64,000 nt of DNA, taken from assembly GCA_963971285.1 (NCBI GenBank), contig OZ020250.1, positions 21,976,783-22,040,782 of the forward strand, read 5' to 3'. The DNA is from Astropecten irregularis (lineage: Eukaryota; Echinodermata; Asteroidea; Paxillosida; Astropectinidae). The position numbers and the translations under genes were made by a program. The stretch's first letter is position 1, and each line of letters begins with the position of its first letter. Positions 49,801 to 61,300 of this stretch are shown piece after piece. The notes below the pieces were generated by a model. That model was given only the letters and a program-made list of their open reading frames with translations, made no database searches and was not told where the DNA came from.

Positions 49801-52200
49801 TCCTTCCTGAACAGACCTACAGCACAGTCTGAGGTGGCAATACTGGTGACACGCGTGGTATAATCTCCAGACGCTTTGGCTGTAGACAGTCAAAAAGGAA
49901 GACCAAATCAAATTTATTCAAAGTTGTTTCTTTGTCTGGAAACTCAAGAACAAGAGAGAGTGAATATGACACTAAATTAATCTCAAAATTGAAAATTATA
50001 CAACTTGAAAGTGGTGACACATACTAGTTCTTCATTTCAATTCATGTCAGACAGACAAACAGAATGCTCTTCTAAAGGATGTTTAATGAGCCCTTTTCTT
50101 TCACGTGAAATCAGATGACTTTAGCAAAATGGATTCATTTGTACTAGTTCACAAATTCAAGCATATTACAAAGAAATCAAATTGTACAAGTTGATACAAC
50201 AGTTTGACCATTCCCAAGACTGAAAATGTACTGAAATACAAATTAGTACAAAATATTAGGCAGAATCAATGAAGAATTTGAGATGAAAGTTCATGGTTAA
50301 TTTTCCAATACCGTATTTAAAATGAAATGATCAGATTAGATCAAAAGTTTTTTTCCAGAAACACCTGCAAGTCAATTATGTGTAGACCATGAGTTAGTCT
50401 TGATAGAACAGGTTGTCAGTCAGACCACTAGGAGGGCTCCTGGACTGTCTGTCTGTCAGGTTGTCTGTTTGGCTGTTCTGTCAGATAGTTAGATGTCTAC
50501 TCTATAGGTTTGTCTGCTGATACTATAGTCGATAATGTCAGGCACTTTACTGTCTCTGGTGAGACATAGTACTGCAAACCACCTTCTGTTTGTCTACTCG
50601 TTTGTCAGGCTGTCTGTCTATATGTCTAATGGTACATTACACTATCTATGATGTGCTACAGCTCTGTGCAACAATAATACAAGTATCTATCAGGAGATTG
50701 TTAGTACATTTTGTATTGCAGGGTGTGAAACATCTGTCCCAACTGCTTTCATTTTGGTACGATGTGAAAGAACCGAGCGGCTCGATGGTAATCTACATCC
50801 AACTCAACTGACGGATTCCAAACTATGGTTACATATGAGCCAAAGGATGTAAATACATCCTACATGGTTCAGATTGTCACACCCCTCAATGTTTCATGCA
50901 ATAAGCTATCATGAATACATCACAACATATCTGAAATCTGTACGATGCGATACAGACTTCAAACCATGCAGTGGTGGAAAGATATCAAAAACAGTCATGG
51001 TTTAATAATGTTTAATATGAGGTTATTGAATGATGCAGAAATAGTTGCCATACTATAAAGCCAATCATTTCTATTAGAAAAGGAATTAAAATAAAATACC
51101 ACCATGCTTATGAAATGCTATTGGTTAAAATGTAATAATATGCAAATGAGGGTGCTTTATTTATAGTGTCAGCAGTTTTGTGAGCTGATTCAGGAAAGAG
51201 GTTTTTGCGCTGCCTAAAAATATGTCCATGCCTTTGGAAGAGTCTAAGGATATACAGCACAATTTATAAAAGATGAGCATTATCACTGTAACCATTAGTC
51301 TGCTCCAATGACCTGATGGGGTCCTAGATGCATGTTTACATTGCCACATTATCAAAAAACAAGTCAGGGTCCCTTTTTGTCATGGATGTACTGCAGACTA
51401 GACTGCACTGCTGCACTTTCCCAAATCTCAGTTTGGGTCAATGCTCCATCTTGCAAATTCATTGGAAAGTAACATGTATGGTTACAGTTCTGAAGCAGAT
51501 ACCTCTGTTCTGAATAAGAAATCAGATTTTGACCATGACAACCTGCATTTTCAGCTTTTGGATGATGGAGACGAGGCCGACGGATTATTTTCCGCTGCGT
51601 ACGGATAGGGGAGCAATTGAGCCCAAGCCCTTCCAGAGTCAGATGAGGTTTTGGGATTTTACTATGTATCAAATTCTTACAGGAAGTAACATAACCCTAC
51701 CACCCGCCTCCAACCTCCTTTCTTCAATCTTGAATTCCTAAATTTGTCCCACTCCTGCCACTACTTTGACCAAGCTGGTGATCATGAGCACTACACTATG
51801 TGAAATGTACTCAAACCATGAACAAAAAGTTATGGGGGAAAACAAAGCTAATGTAACGATTAATAACAAAACACCATCAAGTGCTAGTAAAGAATTCAAC
51901 ACTGAAGCTAAAGCCCAGTACCATTCTAAAATTAAAACAAAAAATCTAAGTACTATTTTCTAGAATACTCAAAACCGTGTGGTACCCCGAAAAAGCTAAG
52001 TACGGAAAAAAATGGTGTCAGAAGTGGGATGGGATAAAGAGGAAAAACTGTGATATCAGAAAATGAACAAGGAGAATAATGGATCATCCAGGCGGAGAGA
52101 TAATCAAAACAACGAAATGTGGCAAAAAAATTGACAAAAAAATGGAGGGAGAGGGAGGGTAAGAAGACATTGAAAGAGCCGGCACGTGCCTTGGTTTTGA
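43840..52200 (-). other. Probable very long 3' UTR of the RBPMS-like gene
   Basis: About 8.4 kb of AT-rich sequence below the proposed stop codon at 52201 holds no recognisable gene or transposon, only simple repeats such as a CTGTCTGT-rich stretch at 50430-50630 and short AT runs. It is read as 3' UTR because it is largely free of the SINEs and foldbacks that fill the introns, and because the nearest plausible minus-strand poly(A) signal is at its far end. It could instead contain the last intron of an alternative isoform. Confidence 0.35.
43851..43856 (-). terminator. Poly(A) signal for the RBPMS-like gene
   Basis: TTTATT here is AATAAA on the minus strand, in the context TTTTAATAAAGTGACC. 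It lies about 200 bp from the + strand signals, placing the two 3' ends tail to tail. Other AATAAA sites exist further upstream in the same 3' UTR. Confidence 0.4.
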
Positions 52201-52317
52201 TCAGAACTGGAATATTGGGCTGGCTGCAGCACGGTTGATGGGTGTCACTCCTATTTGATGGTGGTGTACCGGTGATGGGGAGTAGATAAGACCACCGCCT
52301 GACCATTCTAGAGTTTT
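52201..52317 (-). CDS. RBPMS-like proposed terminal exon
   Basis: Acceptor TTTACCAG at 52318 opens in phase 0, matching the previous donor, and runs KTLEWSGGGLIYSPSP, VHHHQIGVTPINRAAA, SPIFQF to TGA. The His/Pro/Ser composition resembles the rest of the linker, and the frame stays open for the full 38 codons. No homologue of this tail is known to me, so it is supported by phase, acceptor and composition only. Confidence 0.5.
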   Translation of the reverse strand, partial: KTLEWSGGGLIYSPSPVHHHQIGVTPINRAAASPIFQF

Positions 52318-55300
52318 CTGGTAAATTATAACAACAATAATGGTGGAAACAGAAAGGCTGAGTTGTAGGGGAGTGTGGAGTCTGGATAGGGCAGCGTGTT
52401 CTGGTCTAGAGTGGTGCTGTTAACATTGTGTCTGTCGGTGAATCCAATATTTCCCTTCGTTTCTTCGAGTGTCTTGGTAAAGGTAACCAGAATGACCATA
52501 CTCTACAATGCCCGACTGATTGAATGAGCAAATGATCGGTTGATACTTGAAGTATAAAACTCAATTCCAAGATCATTCCCTCTGATCGGATCGGTTCTTT
52601 TCTTTAAGCTAAAAAAACTGGACTGATGTGATATTCCTTTGGTAACAACGTTAACACTATAATATACAACTACCTATTTAAAGTTGTTTCCTTCACAACT
52701 CAATGCACAATGCAGTTGCAATGGAAACAAAATTATAGTACCAATGAGCTCAAATGTTTTAATTTGGTTTTTTTCCCATAATTGAAAGTTTGCAAGTGAA
52801 AAAAAAGAAAGGAAAAGAAAATCACAAACACCTAACAAATTCCCAAAATGGTGCAATTTGAAGAGATTTACGACTGATATACACCAGTCTACAAGGCCCC
52901 CTCACTTCCCAAGGAAAACATAGACCTGCTGTGCAATGTACAGTGAAACCTTATGTAATATAATCTAAGGATTTACAATAATTGGAAAAAGAAACTGGAA
53001 GGAATTGGAACAGAGATCATGACAGGTGCACCTCCCCTAAAACCTTCCATCTCTCTCGATCCATTCCATGTTCACTACCCCCCTACCATTATTATGGTCA
53101 TAAACTTGACCACATGTCCACCTACTAGTCCTATACAGGTAAATACCACTCATATCAGTTACTGTATATTAACTAGCGACTGAGAAACAGTATTCACAAT
53201 AGGAGAACTTGTGAAATGCAACAAACATGACGAGATTGTCACTTCCAGCAAACTTGCTGCATTGAGATCAAGCCATGACTTTCACTCCCTCATTTCAAAC
53301 CACACATGCTCAATAACCAATCTCTATATCCCCTATATTTCAGGATTTTTTAAAGGAGGATAAGGACAATAAATCCTGGGTGCATCACAGAAATGGCAGC
53401 ATTGGCTGGTCCTAGTGACACTACCGTTTTTTCTTACTGCAACTCTGCCTTAACCAACTACAAATAATATGTGTTTGAAGTTAGGATGGCCTGATGCATT
53501 TCGATCCAAGCAGGATCCTTATCAAAGGCTAAGGACAAATAATATGTGTCATCTTCTGTTTTTATACAACCATTGTGAATGACATAATTTCTACATTTAG
53601 GATTTATACGCTAGTTAGTGTTAGTAAACTGCTCAGTAAACTTCTAGAGAATTTATTAAAATTTAAAGAAATCATTTACCCAATTTTTTAAGTTATATCT
53701 CATGCACTGTCTGAATTTGTTGTATTAGAACAAAACATATCAATTCATTGCATTTCAAAAATGAATTGGGTTGTGTTTTTTCCAAGCAGTGTGAGACCAT
53801 GCTGACAAAAACCGCAGAAAAAAAATATTAGAAAGAGCTTAGGATAAAAACCGAAATATGTTACATCAGACAACATCTTCTTATGCTGACATAATAATGA
53901 TATGCATCATATGGTACCTACATTAAGAAAAGTTTCAAGTAAGCTTTGGAACTCAAAACATAAATTCACGCTGTTTGGCAGAATAAAATCAATAAACTGA
54001 TGCAAAGAAATATTCGGAGGAACATTGCGCATGTCTCTCTCAAATATCAATTAAGTAAAATAGGCTGATTTGTTGTGACATCACAGTTATGCAAATTTAT
54101 GATTCATCTACAGTCTTAAGTTTTTTTAGTAAACAAAAACACATATCTAATAATTTACATATTGTTGCCTAGGAGATAGGATGTGCCTAGGATATTATAG
54201 TTATAGTTGTTGTTGTTGTTGTCGTTGTTGATGTTGATGTACAATGCAATCCTTGCCGAATAAGCATCTGAACAGTACAAAATAAAATCTTTGCCCACCA
54301 GTGAAGTTTGCAATTGTAAAGTTGCAGTTTACTAAGAGCTGTAAGGGTAACTTCTATACTCCCAGTGCCCTGTTAGAGGGACTTTCCCAAGTTTAATTGC
54401 TTACCTCTCCCATATTGGCCTTTGCAAATTCAACCCGCAGTCCCCCACGGTCACTGGATGGTAGCAGAACACCTTGCAGGTGTGTCAGGGCTTGTGTGGC
54501 ACAAGGAATATTCTGATGGACAAGGAGAAGAGAATCGATCATTAAATACAAATGAAAATAATAATGAGTAAATAATTTGAGTTTGAGAATTGGGTGGAAA
54601 CGCTTCCTAAATACAAAACTGTTCTTGTATCAAACTTACCTGGAATTCCACAAAACAGCAGGGAGCACCTCCTTTGTTGTGCACTCGTAGTCTAGTGAAA
54701 CCGGGAAGGCTGCTTAGTACACGGAAGAGACAAAAAAAGAAAGAAAGTGAGCACCTTCAAATTAGACCTTTTCATTGACATCCATTTTTCATTCCAGAAA
54801 ATATTTCAAGTTCATCGTAGGTCAATTTTAGGTAAGTGTAGCAGCTATGTATTATTAAACTGGTTTTACAGTTTTTATGTTAGGACTCCAGACTCCCAAT
54901 ATACAGATTTTATATTGGGTTTGATTGGCAGAAATGGCACCAGACCAACTGTAGGCTCCTTCATCACAACAGCAGTTGTGTCTTCAAATCTGTTGACATA
55001 ATTATGCTAACCACTGATTCTGTGCACCATACATTCTTCACATTCAACTAGCAAACAGCTGATTACTTCATTTTCTCAACTTTGATTACATTTTCAAGTC
55101 CAGTTGTTGACAGAAAGGGGGGCACACTTTAATTATTTTCTTAAGATCTGAATCTGCACAAAAAATGTGCATGATTAAACAAATCAGGCAGTAGTAGGGA
55201 CACAAAGGAAATAAACAAAAACATTAATGAGATTCAGATGAAGTGACGACTAAAATCATAATACATTCATTAAGATGTTTCCATCCTTTTAATTCATCAA

Positions 55301-58300
55301 GTAAGTCTTATTTCATGTAATGACTGTGCAAGATTTGATTTTTAGTACATAAATGGCGTGAATGGCTCTTTGATGCTGTGTCTTGGTCAAGGGTTAGCTG
55401 TGTGTATACTGCTTGCTCTTTACGAGGTGCTCTGTACGAGGTGCTCTTAACGTGGTGCTCTGCACAATGTCTGTGTTGATGACTCTTCCCGACCAATGAT
55501 AGGATCACAAATTAATGCTGCTCAACGTGCGACAACAGAACAATGCAGGTGTCAAGAAAAAGGCTGACAAATGAACACTATGTGTGCACAGTAACCATGG
55601 TAACCTACAGCTTCATTATTTGTTGTTTGTTCTCCCTTCAGCAGCAAGAGTCTCTCAGTTGTCTCCATCATGTGTTTGTATATCAATCAATGTTCTTACT
55701 AACGGATTGTTGACGTATGTCAAACCTGACCCAATGTCACTAGTCTGATAGTGCTTTTCATTGAAATCCATGCTTCTGATTGTCAGTCATTCTGGCCAGA
55801 AATTCTGTACTAAATTAAAATTCACTAATAAAACCCATAAAATACACCTGACACAAGCACTGAATTGTCTGCCACAGCAAGTAGCAAACCAAACATTCAT
55901 GCAAACAGAAAATGAAAAAAACCTTCCACCATTTGCAAAAACGAGAAGTATCTTTGTACGTTTTAAGTTTTTGGTAATTACACAATCATATGTCAAAGGT
56001 GTACAGATCAGAAACGTGTAAATGTTTTTTGAATTACAAGCCTTGGCCACTAGGTTCATGAGACCTGACTCTCTAGTGTCCAAGGTGTTTAGAGGCCAAG
56101 GCTCACTCCTAAGATCTTTGGATACTTAGTCACAAGAATGGCAGGCAATACAAGATGCCATGCAAGGTGATCATGCTTTCCAACAAGCTCTACGTGACAG
56201 ACCTGTAAACCCAGTGTATGCCATGAACGTTTGATCGATCTTCGGTTTCTAATTCTTGATTATTCTTCAGTTCAATTTGCAAAAAGCAATTCCGCTTTAT
56301 GTTACACAGGCTCTTCCTTTGAATTAAAATAAAATTGATTTGAAAAACTAAAAAACGTCCACATTTGACGACACCTACCTGTTGGACCTATCATTGCATA
56401 TATCCCTAGCTAGGTCCAACAAGTAAGTTAAGGACACAAAGCGGACATTGGCCACATTGAACAAGGCAGTTGACTCGGACACAGACTGGGGAGAAAGAAG
56501 ACGACGAAGAAGATACCAAGAAGACAATCTCCATACTCACCTACTACACAAGTCCCTCAGTTCTTGTTCAGCGTTAGCCCCGGTGCCCAGGTTTGCAATG
56601 AAGAGAGTGGAACAGGGTACGGAACCAGCTATAGCGGCCATGGTGGCCGCGTTGGCCATATTCATAGGAAGTGTCTGCTGGGGTAGGGACGTGGGTGGAT
56701 GGGGGTGATGGGGGGCATGTGCAACGGTTGAGTGTGCGTGGTGGGGCTGTGTGTCAAAAAAACAAACAAATTAATAAGAAATAATAATAATAAAAAAGGA
56801 AAAAACAAAAACGAGATGAAAAATAAGAAGAATATGCATAAAAACGACTAATCGTGATTACCAGCATAAACGGTAATCTTCATTCTTCCTGTGTATTGTT
56901 AAGAGAATTGCTGCTATCTGTTGTGCAACATAGATATCATGAAGGCTTGATACCAATGATGAACTTTGTGGAAGATTTGAATGAGCCTTGCAGCTCAAAC
57001 AAACGTGCATGTATTGTGCAAAAAGGCCAGGTGATCTGGCAATAGTGTGCTTCCTTTAAGCTTAAAATTAGTACAAAGGAACTGGGCCAATTTCATAGAG
57101 ATTCTTAAGCACCAAAATTTGCTTAAGCACCGAAAACCTTGGTAAATAAAATCAGTATGCCAGCCAAAACTCCTTGTGAATGTTATACTCAACAGACAAT
57201 GGCTGAATACAAGTCAAAAGCAGTAAACATCACATGAACATTTGGTTGGTAATCCTGTTTGATCAAGGAAGACTTTTCATGCTTAAGCACATTTTTTGCT
57301 TATGAAATTGGCTCCTGGTCGTGTCCCTTGCTAGTTCAAACCACTTTTGATTTCTATGTTGGTAACAGAGCAGAATATATCAACAGCGCCCTCTTGTGAT
57401 CATTCAGGTACAGAGTGGATGAAGAGAGCAGCCATATGTTATTCAGCATCCATTCAAATAAAAAGTTATTATTTTATGCTCATTTGCTCACAATCCGCCA
57501 TGCAAATTTCATGGAATTGTTTATCTTCCACGCTTAGTAATGATGAAAACATGCTTCTAGATTCCAATACTACATGATGCAAACTCATTTGAAGTGATAT
57601 GAATTGTCTAGATCTGACAAACACAACACACAAAATTCTGGCTTGAAATTTGTTTGGTCTAAACGAGACAGATCGATAACTGTCTAGCATTATGCAAAGC
57701 ATTTTTGTCTTTTTTGTCAGCTTTAAGTTCTCATATTTTCAAGAGTAGTGTACGATTATGAAAGAGCAAGGATGTAACGGAGTATTTCACTGCACTAGAC
57801 TGGGTCAGTATGGTGGTCCAGTTGGTAAGACCTTTACACTGCAGGAGGTTATGGGTTTGAATCCAACTTGAGTCAGACTATGAATATCTTGGGGTTTGTT
57901 TTTGTGATGGGTACCGTACTCAAAAGAGTAAACAATTAATGCATTGTCACGATGGCCGATCATACTTTGAATGGCCATGAAGAAACACACATTATGGGTG
58001 CCACAGACAGAGAGACAGACACACAAACAGACCAACAAACAAAAATTACAGACAAATACAGAGACAACGATTCTTATGACAACAAACATAAACACCAACA
58101 AATCAGCCCGACACAAACTGTTCCCAACATAGACAAACAAATTCTGTGGACATTGAGTTAATTTAACTCTGCCATAAAAACAAACAAACAATCAACACAA
58201 GAAAAATACATATAAGCCGATCGACCCTCCAAAGCATATGCATATATGATAATGTCTGCCGCTATTTATTGTAAGTATATGCAAAACAGGTGTATACACG

Positions 58301-61300
58301 AATGCCCACTTATCATACAAGTATACCCGTATAATGGTCGGGTGCACAGTGTCATTAAAAAAAATAATAAATATAAATAAAGACGTGTGGTAGCGCAGTA
58401 GCTTAGTTTTTTTTTTTTTTCACTTTACAGTTAATGGATAGAATTATCTGTAGAAGGGAACGTACCAGTACATATGTTACCCGTGCTCCATCTGCTGGCA
58501 CTTGAGCATGTAGGGCTGGATGGGCGGCAAAGACTGGATGGTGATGTACTGGAGTAGCTGGGGTTAGGTCAGCATAAGCAGCGGCTAGACTGAACAAAAC
58601 CAAAAAGGTACAAACAAAATATACATCAATACCGTATCGAAATAATTAGATTCTGCAAAAACCAACCAAGTAGCTACAGGGTTTGCAGTGGCACTTTGTG
58701 AAGCTCAACTCTTCTTCCAGCAATTGTTGGGTTCTGAGAAGAACCAGAGAGCTTAGTTTCAGAGTTACCTGCTCGAAATCATTTGTTTCTCTTAATGAAA
58801 AAGCTCTCAGATCCCAACTTGCAGAAGGAGGAGTTAAATTCCACGAGGTACCACAACAAACATCTTAAAGCAAACCTTTGAATCTCACCACAATATGGTA
58901 CCATGTGAGTGACTTGAGACAAGAAGGTTCCAGAAGAACTGGATGTACTATTTTGTCTTTTTGACCAGAAAGCTCTGGGGCCGATTTCACTAACGCTTTG
59001 CGATCATCGCTAAAGTCCAAATCCATCGCTAGTGAAATTGGCCCCAGGTCATCTTCAGCTTTCAATCCTCTCTTATCATGCCATGTTCAGTCACCCGATG
59101 GAGTGTATTTAAATCTTGATATCTTCCTGTGTTTCACTCTACCCAGCCTTAAAACGGCACTCGGCACCAAACGCTAAATATAGCAGCTCAAACCGATGAC
59201 ATCATTCATGTAACCAGACAGTGAATGTCCAATTAATGCATAGCCCACTGCAAGGCAAATTTATATGTGAGTGTGTGACATCCCGGTCAAATAATCAGAA
59301 GTGATGTCATTATTAAATGCAAAGTGCTATTGGAAAGAATGCAGCGTCCTGTCTGCGCATTTGCAGTCTGTCTTCAAAGATAAACTGTCATTCAGATTCA
59401 CAATATCAAAGTTTCCCCTCTTGAGAAAGATCCGGCTGGATCAAAACGTCAGGCCCTCCTAACTCTAACCATTTAGCCTTTGAGAAAGATCCTGCTAGGA
59501 TAAAAATGTCAGGCCCTCTTAACTCCAAGCATTTTATATATTACAGGTCATTTTTTTGGTTCATGAGCAGTTTGCAGCAGTTTATAACTTGGATTGAAAA
59601 TGCTTTCCAATATAAATGTGGAGTTTGCGGGTTCTTCGTTTTGTTTTCAAGACAAACTTGCCCTGCCTGTGCAAGAAATCTTCTGTTCAGTGTGAAATAT
59701 CATCAGCAGGAACTGACTTTTTCTAATGGACTTCTCTTTTGTCAATGGTGAGCACTGGAATGGCTTTTGGGGTTAGCTTAGGGTGGGTGGGATATAACTT
59801 TTGAAATTGAAACAATAGAAGGGTCACCTTGGATATGAATCAGAGGTTTAACCGATATGAGCATGTCGAGTGCAAAATGGGAAGAAGATGGGACCAAAAT
59901 GATTAACCCCCTTCAGTCACATAGTAGACATTTTTCAGCTTGTATTTCACAAGTTCCCAACTTGCGGCCAACTGTGTGTGTGCAGAATATGATACTGAAT
60001 GAAGCTACATGGATGTGTTTCTCAAACTGTGTGGGATGTGGAAGCCGACTGTGTGCGAGATATTCAGTATATGCTGCCGTGTACTCAAAGTATGTGGGTT
60101 ATGGAAACTAACTGTGAGTACGTGTAATATAATACTGATGACAAGCCTATCAACAAAATTGATTTCAAAAATGACGAAGACATCAGAAGAAACGGGACCA
60201 AAATAAAGTAAGGCATGAAGAATAAACTCAAAGTGTAATGATGGAATTGAGTATCCTAGTGTGCCCAGGCTAGAGACTTACGGATGGTGTGCCCATGCTT
60301 CGGTAGCGTGTGGTAAAAACACAGCAGTGCTAAGGTCATCTGAAACATGCAAAACAAAACGAAAAAAGACGATGCATTATTTTTTTTTTATCATTGCAAT
60401 CTAAGAAAATGGTGATGAACGAAAAACATGAGTGTTTTGATGTGTACCTATCGGTTCATTAAAGTGACTATTACAAGACAATGAAGCCGTGATATTTGTC
60501 AGAATTATTACTTGTTATTCATCAGTGCTGAATATACAGTTCATCTAAATGACTAGCTTAGATAATACTTGCATATTTAATCTCGATTTTGTTGAACTCG
60601 GTGACCAATATATAATTCTGAACATGGTTGAAAGAAATAGAAAGTATTCTTTGCCAAAAAAAAAAAAAAAAAAAAAAAAAAAAAGCAACAACACTCCCTT
60701 TAATTTTTAGTGGTTATATTTAAGATTTTATCTTTTGGAGAAAACAGATCATGAGTTGGTCCTTGATACATTAAGATCAGCAGACATATAAGTCCCTTGG
60801 CATTCCCCCTTTTGACAGATGTGCAATATGCTGATGTACCTGCCCCATCTGGCAATTCAACCCTTACAGAATTGCAGCATCAATATCACATCAAGAAAAG
60901 AGCTTCTTAAATCCTGGCCCTAATTGTCTAAATAGCGCCCTCTGTTGGCAATATAAACCTTTCCCTGTTATTCATGTAAAATACTGAAATCCTTTTTGCT
61001 CTCATGGTCCCTACGCTTTGGTGCTTGGAAGAATTCTCAAACACATATTCATCGTTAAAGGGAGGTGCTTTCATTTTTGTTACTCCAAAAACCTGTGCAA
61101 TTTAGAGCTTTGAGTACATTCCTGACTATCTCTTCTCCTATCAACATTTTGGGAGATGGTAATGATTTTATAAAATTCCCACAATAACTATGCATTATTT
61201 ATGGCCATTTTGGGGGTTTCTTTAAAGGCTTTTGATTTTCTCTCAACTTAAAATTTTATTTCAATTCATTTTTTATAGGGAAGGGCATGGTGTGGAAACA

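Noticed and set aside
49669-49911. Terminal exon for the RBPMS-like gene
   Set aside because: Possible acceptors give either an immediate stop or a very short tail with a weak polypyrimidine tract; the exon at 52201-52317 fits phase and composition better.
58403-58480. Extension of RBPMS-like exon 3 past 58466
   Set aside because: The frame stays open for a few codons but then enters T-rich intron sequence; TACTG|GTACGT is a good donor and gives the correct phase for exon 4.
59421-59529. Functional hammerhead ribozyme
   Set aside because: A stem and an AAACGTC-like box are present, but the conserved CUGAUGA segment is missing in all copies.
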